Counted from the stretch's first letter, positions 16,509 through 25,735 are shown. The stretch is 64,000 nt of DNA from Promicromonospora thailandica (GCF_024171955.1 NZ_JAMTCS010000002.1:359300-423299), one strand, 5' to 3'. Made by a program: numbers and translations. Notes: a model not told the origin generated them from the letters alone.

Positions 16509-17855
16509 ATGCGCATCACCCGTACCGGACGACCCTCAGGGCGTGGCAGGAGGCTCGTCGCCCCGGCCGCGGGCGTCGCCGCGCTCGCCCTCACCCTCGC
16601 CGCCTGCGGCGGCGGGGACTCGGGCCTGGGCGGGGGCGGCGACGAGCCGCCCGCCGCGCAGGAGTGCCCCTGCGAGATCCGGTTCGCGTGGTGGGGGTCC
16701 GACACCCGCCACGAGTCCACGCAGCAGATCATCGAGGCGTTCGAGGCCGAGAACCCGGACATCACCGTGGTGCCGGACTTCACCGACTGGGACGGCTACT
16801 GGGACAAGCTCGCGACCTCCGTGGCCGCCGGCGACACCCCGGACGTCATCACCCAGGAGGAGCGCTACATCTCGGACTACTCGACCAAGAACGTGCTGGC
16901 CGACCTGGGCGCCCTCGACATCGACACGTCGAAGATCGACGACGGCGTGCTGGGTGGCGGCCAGATCGACGGCACGCAGTACGGCATCCCCACGGGCATC
17001 AACGCGTACGCCATGGTCGCGGACCCGGAGCTGTTCGCGGAGGCCGGCGTCGACGTGCCGGACGACGCGACCTGGACGTGGGAGGACTACGTCAGCACGG
17101 CGAACGCCGTCGCGAAGGGTGCAGGCGACGGCGTCTGGGGCACGCAGGACTACGGCTTCAACGAGGCGGGCCTCAACGTGCTGGCGCGCCAGCGCGGCGA
17201 GACGCTCTTCACGCCCGAGGGCGAGCTCGGCGTCTCCGAGGAGACCGTGGCCGACTTCTTCCAGGTCTCGCTCGACCTGATGGCGGGTGGGGGCCAGCCC
17301 GACGCCGCGCGCACCGTGGAGTACCAGGCGGCCGGGCCGGAGGGCGGCCTGCTCGGCACCAACCAGGGCGCCATGGGCATCTGGTGGACCAACCAGCTCG
17401 GCGCGCTGACCGAGTCGTCGGGCCACGAGCTCGAGCTGCTGCGCCTGCCCGGCGAGGCGGAGGGCGAGCGTACCGGCATGTACTACAAGCCGGCGATGTT
17501 CTACTCCGTCTCGGCGGACACGCAGTACCCGCAGGCCGCGGCGAAGTTCGTGGACTTCCTGCTGAACTCCGAGGAGGCGGCGAAGATCATGCTGACCGAC
17601 CGCGGCCTCCCGGCGAACACCGAGGTGCGCGAGGCGATCCTGGACGACCTCTCGCCGACCGACCAGAAGGTGGCCGACTTCATGGCGGACATCGAGGACG
17701 AGATCGTGGACACCCCGCCGGTGCCGCCGCACGGCTCGGCCGAGCTGGCCGACATCATGGAGCGCATCAACACCGAGGTGCTCTTCGAGCGCATCACCCC
17801 GCAGGAGGCCGCGACCCAGCTCATCGAGGAGGTCACGGCGGCCACGTCCTCCTGA
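16509..17855 (+). CDS. Sugar ABC transporter substrate-binding lipoprotein
   Basis: 448 aa from the ATG at 16509, preceded by GAAGGAGA. Lipoprotein signal peptide with Arg-rich n-region and lipobox LAAC, Cys33 being the lipid anchor, then a Gly-rich flexible stretch. The mature part is an extracellular-solute-binding protein of the sugar (family 1) type: IRFAWWGSDTRHE start, DTPDVITQEERYI, GIWWTNQLGALTE and MYYKPAMFY. It captures the substrate outside the membrane for the two permeases upstream. Substrate predicted as a uronic acid or uronate oligomer only from the neighbouring uxaA. Confidence 0.92.
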   Translation: MRITRTGRPSGRGRRLVAPAAGVAALALTLAACGGGDSGLGGGGDEPPAAQECPCEIRFAWWGSDTRHESTQQIIEAFEAENPDITVVPDFTDWDGYWDKLATSVAAGDTPDVITQEERYISDYSTKNVLADLGALDIDTSKIDDGVLGGGQIDGTQYGIPTGINAYAMVADPELFAEAGVDVPDDATWTWEDYVSTANAVAKGAGDGVWGTQDYGFNEAGLNVLARQRGETLFTPEGELGVSEETVADFFQVSLDLMAGGGQPDAARTVEYQAAGPEGGLLGTNQGAMGIWWTNQLGALTESSGHELELLRLPGEAEGERTGMYYKPAMFYSVSADTQYPQAAAKFVDFLLNSEEAAKIMLTDRGLPANTEVREAILDDLSPTDQKVADFMADIEDEIVDTPPVPPHGSAELADIMERINTEVLFERITPQEAATQLIEEVTAATSS

Positions 17856-17862
17856 CCCCGTC

Positions 17863-17896
17863 CGACCCCCTTGCGCCCCTCGGCGCAGGGGGGTCG
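17863..17896 (+). terminator. Hairpin between binding-protein gene and uxaA
   Basis: 15-bp stem (17863-17877 with 17882-17896, one G-U pair) and a 4-nt loop, directly after the binding-protein stop and without a U-tract. It may partially terminate or protect the ABC mRNA so that uxaA is expressed at another level. Confidence 0.6.
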
Positions 17897-17901
17897 TAGG
17901 A

Positions 17902-17913
17902 TGAAACGGTTCA
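17902..17913. promoter_or_regulatory. Candidate operator before uxaA
   Basis: TGAAACGGTTCA, symmetric in its outer four bases on each side, 11 bp upstream of the uxaA start. It resembles the GAAACCGGTTTC sites at 14393-14472 but is one base shorter at the centre, so it may be a weak site of the same regulator or belong to another one. Confidence 0.35.
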
Positions 17914-17923
17914 AAGAGGAGAG

Positions 17924-19531
17924 GTGCCAGAGGTGACACAGGATCTGCTCGTGCTCCGGGAGGGCGACGACGTCGCCGTCGCCACGCGGGACCTCGGCCC
18001 GGGGGACCAGGCCACGGTCCCCGGCGCCGGCCCGGTCGCCGTCGGGCAGCCGGTGCCACGCGGGCACAAGGTCGCCCTGCGGGCCGTCCCCGCCGGCGGG
18101 CAGGTGCACAAGTACGGGCAGGTCATCGGGGTCGCCACCGCCGACATCGCGCCCGGCGACCACGTGCACGCGCACAACCTGGGCTTCGAGGAGGGCGACC
18201 GTGAGGCGCCGCTCGGCGGCACGCACACCGACCTCACGGTGCCCGACGACGAGCCCCGGCCCACCTTCCGCGGCTACCGCAGGGCCGACGGGCGGGTGGG
18301 CACCCGCAACGTCGTCGCGATCCTGACCAGCGTGAACTGCTCGGCGTCCACCGCGAAGATGATCGCCGACCAGTTCCGGGGCACGGTCCTGGACGAGTTC
18401 GAGAACGTCGACGGCGTCATCGCCCTGACCCATACCTCGGGCTGCGGCCTGGTGCCCGACTCCGAGGGCGGCCAGGTGCTGCTCCGCACCCTGCGCGGGT
18501 ACGCCGCCCACCCGAACGTCGCCGGCCTCCTCGTGCTGGGCCTGGGCTGCGAGATGGTGCCGGGCGCGGCGCTGTCGGCGCGCTCGGGCCAGGTGGCCGA
18601 CCTCGGCATGCCCACGGTCGGCCCGCCCGACGACGCGAAGCAGGGCCTGCTCGCCGCGATCCCCGACGACACGGTCGTGCGGAGCCTGACCATCCAGGAG
18701 ACCGGCGGCGTGCGGGCCTCGGTGCGGGCCGGCGTCGCCGCCGTCCGCGAGATGCTGCCGTTGGTGAACGCGCGCGAGCGGGTCGAGTGCGACGTGTCCG
18801 AGCTGGTGCTCGCCCTGAACTGCGGCGGGTCGGACGGCTACTCCGGCATCACCGCCAACCCCGCCCTCGGCTGGGCCTCGGACCGGCTGGTCGCCTACGG
18901 CGCCACGTCCGTGCTGGCCGAGACGCCCGAGGTCTACGGAGCCGAGCACCTGCTCACGGCCCGCGCGACCGGGCCGGCGGTGGCCAAGAAGCTGCTGGAC
19001 CGCATCGACTGGTGGCGCGACTACGTCCGCGCGGGCGGGGGCACGCTGGACAACAACCCGTCGCCCGGCAACAAGGCCGGCGGCCTGACGACCATCCTGG
19101 AGAAGTCCCTCGGCGCGGTTGCCAAGGGCGGCCAGGCCGACCTCGGCGCCGTGTACGAGTACGCCGAACCGATCACCGAGCGCGGGTTCGGCTTCATGGA
19201 CACCCCGGGCTACGACCCCGTGTCGGTGACGGGGCTGGTGGCGGGCGGCGCCAACGTCGTCGTCTTCACCACGGGCCGCGGGTCGGTCTTCGGGTGCCGC
19301 CCCACGCCGTCGATCAAGGTCGCGACCAACACGCCGATGTACTCGGTGATGTCCGAGGACATGGACCTGAACGCGGGCGTGATCGTGGACGGCACGGCGA
19401 CCGTGGCCGAGGTGGGCCGGCAGATCTTCGACCGCATCCTCGCGGTCGCCTCGGGGGAGCGGACGGTCAGCGAGGAGCTCGAGATCGGTGCCGAGGAGTT
19501 CATCCCGTGGCACCTGGGCGCGGTCACCTGA
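17924..19531 (+). CDS. uxaA: Altronate dehydratase (UxaA family)
   Basis: 535 aa from GTG at 17924 (GTG at 17933 has better spacing to GAGGAG and is the alternative). N-terminal SAF-type substrate-binding domain (about 1-100) followed by the large catalytic domain (about 115-535) with GTRNVVAILTSVNCSAS, THTSGCGL, LALNCGGSDGYSG and NPSPGNKAGG, the conserved parts of UxaA/GarD dehydratases. It converts D-altronate to 2-keto-3-deoxygluconate in the galacturonate branch of hexuronate catabolism. Family members also act on galactarate or other sugar acids, so the substrate is probable and not proven. Isomerase, KDG kinase and aldolase genes are not in the window. Confidence 0.88.
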   Translation: MPEVTQDLLVLREGDDVAVATRDLGPGDQATVPGAGPVAVGQPVPRGHKVALRAVPAGGQVHKYGQVIGVATADIAPGDHVHAHNLGFEEGDREAPLGGTHTDLTVPDDEPRPTFRGYRRADGRVGTRNVVAILTSVNCSASTAKMIADQFRGTVLDEFENVDGVIALTHTSGCGLVPDSEGGQVLLRTLRGYAAHPNVAGLLVLGLGCEMVPGAALSARSGQVADLGMPTVGPPDDAKQGLLAAIPDDTVVRSLTIQETGGVRASVRAGVAAVREMLPLVNARERVECDVSELVLALNCGGSDGYSGITANPALGWASDRLVAYGATSVLAETPEVYGAEHLLTARATGPAVAKKLLDRIDWWRDYVRAGGGTLDNNPSPGNKAGGLTTILEKSLGAVAKGGQADLGAVYEYAEPITERGFGFMDTPGYDPVSVTGLVAGGANVVVFTTGRGSVFGCRPTPSIKVATNTPMYSVMSEDMDLNAGVIVDGTATVAEVGRQIFDRILAVASGERTVSEELEIGAEEFIPWHLGAVT

Positions 19532-19537
19532 CCCCGC

Positions 19538-19667
19538 GAGATAGAACTGTGGCGAGATAGAACCAGGGCGAAGTAGAACCCCCGCGAAGTAGAACCGTAG
19601 CGAGATAGAACCGCAGGTAGCTGCGGTTCTATCTCGCTGCGGTTCTATCTCGCCCTGGTTCTACTTC
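19538..19667. repeat. 16-nt inverted/direct repeat array B (5 direct + 3 inverted units)
   Basis: Direct units start at 19538, 19554, 19570, 19586 and 19602, all of the form GARRTAGAACYNNNNN. After a short loop come inverted units at 19620, 19636 and 19652. It fills the convergent gap between uxaA and the beta-helix protein gene. The outer units differ in positions 3-4 (AG, GA) and in the last five bases, while TAGAAC is invariant. Confidence 0.9.
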
Positions 19668-19679
19668 GCGGGGGTGGGG

Positions 19680-21902
19680 TTATGGGTAGGTCACCACCTT
19701 TGCCGGGATCGTTTCCGTCCCGCTTGCCCGCGGGCCGACGCCGTTGATGACGTGCTCGTACGTGCCCACGCCGCCCAGCGACACCGTGAGCAGCGAGTGC
19801 ATCCGCACGCCGGGCGTGACCGGCACCTCGAAGCCGTTGTCGGAGGTGATCGACGCGTCCGACGTGAACACGCAGTACGACCCCAGACCCCAGGCCTCGT
19901 GCTGCGTCACACCGTCCGCGACCTTGTAGGCGGCCCACCCGCGGATCCCGTCGTGGTTCCACGCCGCCTGGTTCGGCGGGTCGTACGGCAGCTCGTTCTG
20001 GTAGAAGATCGTGCGGCCGCGCTCCCCGGTCCACAGGGTGTTGTACTGCTGGTAGTGCTCGACGAAGAGGCCGTACCCGTCCACGTCGTCGCCGTTCACG
20101 ACCAGGCCGTTGCGCGCCCGGTTCACGTCCCAGCCGACGCCGTCGCCGTGGTCGCCGCGCCATGACCAGATGTGGTCGACGATCGTGTCGTCCGCGTTCA
20201 CGACGATCGCCTGGTCCACCCGGCCGACGTGCGCCCCGCCCACGCGCACGAACACGTCGTGCAGCGAGATCGGGTCGTCCGCGTGGTCCGCCGTCGACCC
20301 CGCCGTGCCCACGGTGAGCATCGAGGGCGACTCCGTGGCGCCGGCGTCGAACAGCACGCCCGCCACACGGACGCCGTCGACGTCGCCCACCCGCATCGCC
20401 GTCTGCCCGGCCGTCGGCACGATCGTGGCGTAACCGAGCCCGAGCACGACGGTGTCGGCGCGGTCCACCTCGATGGTCCCCGTCGTCTCGTAGACGCCCG
20501 GCGTGAGCAGCAGGTGCAGGCCCTGGTCCAGTGCCGCGTTGATCCGCTCGGCGGAGTCGCCGGGGCGGGCCACGTAGAACCGGTCCAGCGGGATCGAGGT
20601 GCCCGACGTCGTCCCGCCGTCCCACGTCGCACCCCGCGTCCCGGACCGTGCCGACGGTACGAACACCGCGTAGTCGTCCCCGTCGAGGTACAGGTACGGC
20701 TTCTCCCGGATGGTGCCCGTGGTGTCGAGCGTGGTCACGGCGGGTTCGGGGAACGACGTCGGCGGCGCGTTCTCGGTGCCGGAGAACACCATGTTCCACA
20801 GGGTCCCGGCCCAGCCGCCCGTGAGCGTCGAGTCGCGGGTGTACCACTGCTGCTGCGTCCAGGCGCGGACCTCGCCGTCGACCACGGAGTCGGCGATGTA
20901 CCCGCCCGACGCCCAGCCGTACCGCGACGAGTGCAGCATGAGATTGCCGCGCACGTGCACGCGGCGCATCGGCGCGGCCTGGGAGACCGCCCACCGCATG
21001 TCGCCGCCCGACGGCGTCACCGCGAGGTTCTCGACCGAACGCCAGAAGTTCTGCGTGGCGTTGCCCTCGAACCACTCGGCGTCGGCCCAGACGCCGCCCG
21101 TGATGTTCACGTCGTCGGGTCGCGCACCGAGGCCGGAGATCGCGGTGTGGAACCCGGCGTTGACGTGCACGGGGTAGGTACCGGGCTCGAACAGGAGCTG
21201 GTGCCGCCCGTCGCCGAACTGGTCGGCCTCCTGCTGGTCGTAGACGGCGTCGACGGTGGCCTGGACCTGGTCGGCCGGCGTGTCCGGGCCGAACACGTGC
21301 ACGTTGGGCCCGAGGTCACCGCCGCCCGGGATCGGGTCGCCGGGGTCGGTGGAGCCCTGACCCGTGAACACCTTCAGCTCGAACAGCGAGTAGCCGTACC
21401 CCGTGCCGCGCTCGGTGCCGGTCAGCCGCACGTGCCGGCCGGAGCCCCCGACGTCGAGCGACTGCGTACCGCCCGTGCCGTTCGTGACGGTCGCGAGCGT
21501 GCGCCACGTGGCGCCGTCGTCGGACGCCTCGACCCGGAAAGCCTTGCCGTACGCGGCCTCCCACACGAGCTCGACGCCGCACAGGTCCTGCACGGAGCCG
21601 AGGTCCACCCGGATCCACTGGGGGTCCGAGTGCTCGCTGCCCCAGCGCGTGCCCGGGTCGCCGTCGACCGCCAGCGCCGCGCCGAACGGGCCCTCGGTGG
21701 ACGACGCGGTCGCCGTCCGCCCGAGCGCCGCGTTCGCGGTGCCGCACGCGGCGACCGCGGCCGCCGCGCCCGACGGCGCCGCTGCCGCCGCCGACACCGC
21801 CGACGGCGCCGCTGCCGCCGCCGTCAGCGGCGCCGCCACGCAGGCGGTGACCGCCGCGACGGCCAGCCAGGCACGGCCGGCCGTGGACGGGGCCGTCCTC
21901 AC
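19680..21902 (-). CDS. Secreted F5/8 type C + parallel beta-helix (pectate-lyase-like) protein
   Basis: 740 aa from a GTG at 21902 overlapping the upstream stop (GTGA). Signal peptide about 1-35, then an Ala/Pro low-complexity stretch, an F5/8 type C (CBM32-like) domain (about 55-195: GDPGTRWGSEHSDPQWIRVDLG to YGYSLFELKVF) and a long repetitive domain (about 215-740) starting GPNVHVFGPDTPADQVQATVDAVYDQQ. The latter has right-handed beta-helix character (ITGGVWADAEWF, VENLAVTPSGGDMRW, VNADDTIVDHIWSWRGDHGD). Relatives are often annotated as coagulation-factor 5/8 or, misleadingly, adenylyl cyclase proteins and recall GH55-type helices. Probably a polysaccharide-active enzyme; linkage unknown. 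Confidence 0.75.
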   Translation of the reverse strand: MRTAPSTAGRAWLAVAAVTACVAAPLTAAAAAPSAVSAAAAAPSGAAAAVAACGTANAALGRTATASSTEGPFGAALAVDGDPGTRWGSEHSDPQWIRVDLGSVQDLCGVELVWEAAYGKAFRVEASDDGATWRTLATVTNGTGGTQSLDVGGSGRHVRLTGTERGTGYGYSLFELKVFTGQGSTDPGDPIPGGGDLGPNVHVFGPDTPADQVQATVDAVYDQQEADQFGDGRHQLLFEPGTYPVHVNAGFHTAISGLGARPDDVNITGGVWADAEWFEGNATQNFWRSVENLAVTPSGGDMRWAVSQAAPMRRVHVRGNLMLHSSRYGWASGGYIADSVVDGEVRAWTQQQWYTRDSTLTGGWAGTLWNMVFSGTENAPPTSFPEPAVTTLDTTGTIREKPYLYLDGDDYAVFVPSARSGTRGATWDGGTTSGTSIPLDRFYVARPGDSAERINAALDQGLHLLLTPGVYETTGTIEVDRADTVVLGLGYATIVPTAGQTAMRVGDVDGVRVAGVLFDAGATESPSMLTVGTAGSTADHADDPISLHDVFVRVGGAHVGRVDQAIVVNADDTIVDHIWSWRGDHGDGVGWDVNRARNGLVVNGDDVDGYGLFVEHYQQYNTLWTGERGRTIFYQNELPYDPPNQAAWNHDGIRGWAAYKVADGVTQHEAWGLGSYCVFTSDASITSDNGFEVPVTPGVRMHSLLTVSLGGVGTYEHVINGVGPRASGTETIPAKVVTYP

Positions 21903-23335
21903 GAAGCCACCTCCTCGCGGGCGGCGGGCTCGGGCACGAGCTCGTAGTTCTGGTCGAGCACCGTGCCCCGGTGCGGCTTGTACAGGTCGTAGCCGCGCGG
22001 GTTGCACTGCAGGCCGCCGTTGATGCAGTGCTCCACCAGCCGGCGCAGCACCTCGGGGTCCCAGGCGTTGACGAAGTCGTAGTGCCACGACTGGTCGGAG
22101 CCGCTCACGAGCGCGACGTCGGACATGTCACCGCTGACCGGCCACGCGATCTTGAACTCCAGCATCGGCACGGCGACCGGGTGGCTCATGGGGCACTGGC
22201 CGTCGACGGGGTAGGCCATGTGCGAGCCATGACCCATGTGCGCCGACTCCTCGGGCGTCAGGTGCATCCCGTCCCAGCAGCTCGGCGCCTGGTAGCGGAT
22301 GTTGAGCTGCGTGCCCTCGGGGCAGTAAGCCGGGATCTCCCAGCTCTTGGAGATGTCGCCGCACTCCCAGCCCTCGACGGCGCCCGGCGCGGTCCGGAAC
22401 TCGTCGACCGTGGCCATCATGTCTCCGGTCACGAACTGGAGCCCCTCCGGGAAGGGCACCACGTCGGTGTAGTCGTCGATCCCGGACTTGTAGTACACGG
22501 TCATCGGGATGTTCGGCTCCACGGGTACACCGGCCTTGGTGATCGCCGGGAACCAGTAGGCCGAGTGGTCCTGCGGCACTGTGCAGGTGCTCTCGGGCAT
22601 GGCGTGCAGGCTCGTCGGCGTCGTGAACGCGTCCGTCGACCGGTTGCCGATGAACGTGTGCAGGTGCGACCGGCCGGGCTGGTTGGGGTACACGATCGAG
22701 TCGTCCGGCAGGAAGTGCGAGAAGGTGCAGTTGGCCTGGAACTCGTGGTGCGTCACCTCGTCGTCCGGGAAGGGCGGCGGGTCTTCCGGGCCGCCCGCCT
22801 CGCCGTCGCCGAACACCTGGAGCTCCAGGAGCGAGTAGCCGTAGCCCGTGCCGCGCGCCGTGCCGACCATCTGCACGTACCGGCCGGTCGCGGTGACGTC
22901 GTACACCTCCGTGCCACCGTTGCCGGCCCCCTCGGTGGCCACCGTCGTCCAGCTCTGGGCGTCCTGCGAGACCTGCAGCGTGAACGCCGCGCCGTAGGCG
23001 GCCTCCCACTCCAGGGCGATGTGGTCCAGGGTGTAGGACCGCCCCAGGTCGATGCGGATCCACTCGTCGTCCGTGGGGTTGCTGGCCCAGCGCGTGCCGC
23101 GGTCGCCGTCGACGGCGAAGCGCGGGCCCAGCCCGCCGGACTCGGAGCTGGACGCCGCCGTGAGCGCGCCCTGGGACAGGAGCGTGTTCGGTTCGGCGGA
23201 CGCCGTCGTGGCGCCCAGGGTGCTCGCCGCGCTCAGGGTCGAGGCGAGCAGGGCCGTGGCAAGGGCCGCCGCGAGGACGCGGGGCCGGTGGTCACGCGGT
23301 CTGACGGCGCGGGCAGTGCTGAGTGCTGTGCGCAT
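21899..23335 (-). CDS. Secreted F5/8 type C + DUF1996 protein
   Basis: 478 aa from the ATG at 23335 with an excellent GAAGGAGGA site. Signal peptide to about 48 (TTASAEP), an F5/8 type C domain (about 50-185; DEWIRIDLG, YGYSLLELQVFG), then DUF1996 (about 200-470) with its His/Cys-rich signatures NCTFSHFLPDDSIVYPNQPG, SHLHTFIGN, SAYWFP and CWDG. DUF1996 is common in fungi and actinomycetes; its activity is not established. Transcribed leftward after the GH2-like gene and translationally coupled to the beta-helix gene, so the three secreted proteins probably act on the same polysaccharide. Confidence 0.82.
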   Translation of the reverse strand: MRTALSTARAVRPRDHRPRVLAAALATALLASTLSAASTLGATTASAEPNTLLSQGALTAASSSESGGLGPRFAVDGDRGTRWASNPTDDEWIRIDLGRSYTLDHIALEWEAAYGAAFTLQVSQDAQSWTTVATEGAGNGGTEVYDVTATGRYVQMVGTARGTGYGYSLLELQVFGDGEAGGPEDPPPFPDDEVTHHEFQANCTFSHFLPDDSIVYPNQPGRSHLHTFIGNRSTDAFTTPTSLHAMPESTCTVPQDHSAYWFPAITKAGVPVEPNIPMTVYYKSGIDDYTDVVPFPEGLQFVTGDMMATVDEFRTAPGAVEGWECGDISKSWEIPAYCPEGTQLNIRYQAPSCWDGMHLTPEESAHMGHGSHMAYPVDGQCPMSHPVAVPMLEFKIAWPVSGDMSDVALVSGSDQSWHYDFVNAWDPEVLRRLVEHCINGGLQCNPRGYDLYKPHRGTVLDQNYELVPEPAAREEVAS

Positions 23336-23376
23336 GGTTCCTCCTTCGATAGTGGTGGTGTGCCGTGCTGACCCGG

Positions 23377-25641
23377 TCACCGCTGGTAGATCCCGACCTC
23401 GTACAGGGAGTAGCCCCACTCGGTGCCGCGCTCGGTGAGGTTCAGGCGCACGTACCGCCCGCGGGCGTCGACGTCGAGGCTGTCGACGCCGCCGTTGCCG
23501 CCCGTCACCGTGCGCACCGTGGTCCAGCTGCTCCCGTCGTCGGAGACCTGGACCTCGTAGGCCTTGCCGTAGGCCGTCTCCCACACGAGCTGGACGTGGT
23601 CGAAGGACTGGACGGAGCCCAGGTCCACCTGCCACCAGGCGGACGGCCCCCACTCGCTGGCCCACCGCGAGGTCGCGTCGCCGTCGACGGCGCGGCCCGG
23701 CGTCCAGTCGCCGTTCCACGGGTCGAAGCTCGACGCCGTCGCCGTCTTCCCGCGGGCGATGTTCGTCCCGTCGACCGGCGGCGCGACGACGCGGAACGAG
23801 CGTGTCTCCACGCCCACGTTCCCGTTGCCGTCCTCCGCGAAGACGTAGACCTTCCAGACGCCGAGCATCTCCGGCGCGGTGACCCGGAACGTCCCGGGCC
23901 CGGTCTGCGTGAACTGCGCCTGCGCGATGCCGCCCGCGCCGTTGACGTACTTGCTGTTCAGCATGACGTTCGCGTCGATCGCGTCGCCGTCCGGGTCGCT
24001 CACCGCGACGTCGACGGTGAACTCCCCGCCCGCCGCCACCGACGTCGAGCCGGGCACGGTCATCGACGTGATCCGCGGCGGGGTGTTCATCCCCGACGTG
24101 TCCACGCCCCAGGCGCGCGCGATCGAGTAGTAGCCGAGCCGCCGGTTGTCCCCCGGGATGACGTTGAACCACACGCCGCCGAAGTCGCCCTCGATACCGA
24201 AGTGGAAGAACGTGGCGCCCAGCGCGACGCCGTCGTGCTCGCGCAGGCACCGCCACGAGTCCACGTACGCCTGCTCCTTCTCCAGGTCGGACGGCTCCTC
24301 GGGCACGCCGTTCGCGTCGTCCGGCACCTCCCACTCACCGGCCGCGCCGCCCTCGGTGATCAGGTACGGCCGGTCGTAGCCGCCCTGTTCCCACGCCGTG
24401 GGCACGTTGCACAGGTCGCCGTACGCGTTGACCGACAGCAGGTCCAGGTCCGGGGCGTTGCGCTCGAAGTACGGCCAGGCGCCCACCCACGCGTCGGTGC
24501 TCGTGGTCGGGTGGTTCGGGTCGGCCTGGTGCACGGCCACGCTCACCTCGTTGACGAACGCCGCGTAGGCGTTGCGGATCTCCTCCAGCTCGGTGCCGGA
24601 GTAGCAGTTCTGCAGGCCCAGCAGCGACTCGTTGCCGATGTTCCACAGGAGCACGCCCGGGTGGTCCTTGTAGGCAGCGACCTGGCTCAGGATGTCCGCC
24701 TTGGTGTTCGCCTTGTACGTCTCGTCCGTGCGGTAGTCGATGCAGCCGCCCGACCCGGGCCCGCCACCGGGCAGCAGCCAGAAGCCCATCACCACGCGGA
24801 CGTCGTGCTCGGCCGCCGCGTCGAGCAGCTCGCGGGTGTCCGCGCCGGTGCCCCACGTGCGGATCGTGTTGGCGTTCATCGCCGTCAGGGTCGGCAGGTA
24901 GTGGTCCGCCGCGCTGAACGCCGGACCCCACGTGAACCCGCGCACGGTGTACGGCTGCCCGTCGACGCGCAGGTCCCAGTCGCCGTTGCCGCCCACCACC
25001 TCGACCGTGCTGGCGCCCGAGTCGCGCACGGGGACGTTCGGGTGCCCGGGGTCCACGTAGTCCGGGCCGCCCGGATCGCCGGGGTCGCCCGGGTCGGTGC
25101 TGCCGCCGGCCTCGCCGAACACGCGCAGCTCCCACAGCGAGTTGCCGTAGCCGCCCGACCGCGCGGTGGACAGCAGGCGCACGTGGCGGGCCGTCGCCTC
25201 CACGTCGAACGTGTCCGTACCGCCGTCGCCCGAGCTCGTCGAGTACACCGTCTCCCACGACGATCCGTCGGCCGAGACCTGGAACTGGTACGTGGTCGAG
25301 TACGCCGACTCCCAGACCAGCTCGACGCGGTCCAGCGTCGCGGCCCGGCCCAGGTCGACCCGGATCCACTGCGGGTCGCTGAACTCGCTCGCCCAGCGCG
25401 TGCCGAGGTCGCCGTCGACGGCGGCGCTCGCGGGCGTGTAGTCGGGGTTCTCCTCGGAGGAGGCGGTGGCGGTGCGGCCCTGCGACAGCAGGACCGGCTC
25501 CGCCTGTGCGGTGGTGGCCGGCACGACGAGCGCCGCCGCGGCCAGGAGGCCGGCCGCCAGGGTGGCGGCGCCGGCGCGCCTGCCACGCCTGCGCCGCACG
25601 GCCCGGGCGCCGGTGGGTCCGGTGGGTCCGGTGGTGGTCAT
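23377..25641 (-). CDS. Secreted GH2-like glycoside hydrolase with two F5/8 type C domains
   Basis: 754 aa from the ATG at 25641 (GAGAGGAAC site). Signal peptide to about 45 (TTAQAEP), F5/8 type C domain (about 48-190), Gly/Asp/Pro linker, TIM-barrel of glycoside hydrolase family 2 type (about 215-510) with candidate acid/base Glu in NIGNES and nucleophile Glu in LITEGGA, an Ig-like segment (about 515-615) and a second F5/8 type C domain (about 620-754). The GH2 sandwich domain before the barrel is very short, so the enzyme may belong to a neighbouring GH-A clan group. Exported hydrolase; sugar specificity not readable. First gene of the leftward secreted operon, behind two LacI operators. Confidence 0.8.
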   Translation of the reverse strand: MTTTGPTGPTGARAVRRRRGRRAGAATLAAGLLAAAALVVPATTAQAEPVLLSQGRTATASSEENPDYTPASAAVDGDLGTRWASEFSDPQWIRVDLGRAATLDRVELVWESAYSTTYQFQVSADGSSWETVYSTSSGDGGTDTFDVEATARHVRLLSTARSGGYGNSLWELRVFGEAGGSTDPGDPGDPGGPDYVDPGHPNVPVRDSGASTVEVVGGNGDWDLRVDGQPYTVRGFTWGPAFSAADHYLPTLTAMNANTIRTWGTGADTRELLDAAAEHDVRVVMGFWLLPGGGPGSGGCIDYRTDETYKANTKADILSQVAAYKDHPGVLLWNIGNESLLGLQNCYSGTELEEIRNAYAAFVNEVSVAVHQADPNHPTTSTDAWVGAWPYFERNAPDLDLLSVNAYGDLCNVPTAWEQGGYDRPYLITEGGAAGEWEVPDDANGVPEEPSDLEKEQAYVDSWRCLREHDGVALGATFFHFGIEGDFGGVWFNVIPGDNRRLGYYSIARAWGVDTSGMNTPPRITSMTVPGSTSVAAGGEFTVDVAVSDPDGDAIDANVMLNSKYVNGAGGIAQAQFTQTGPGTFRVTAPEMLGVWKVYVFAEDGNGNVGVETRSFRVVAPPVDGTNIARGKTATASSFDPWNGDWTPGRAVDGDATSRWASEWGPSAWWQVDLGSVQSFDHVQLVWETAYGKAYEVQVSDDGSSWTTVRTVTGGNGGVDSLDVDARGRYVRLNLTERGTEWGYSLYEVGIYQR

Positions 25642-25735
25642 GGTGTTCCTCTCCGTCCGCTCGTCGGCCCGTGCGAGGGCCGGGGCGCGGTTCGTCGTTG
25701 AGCCTGCGCTCGCGGCGCTCCGGTGCGTCGCGAGT

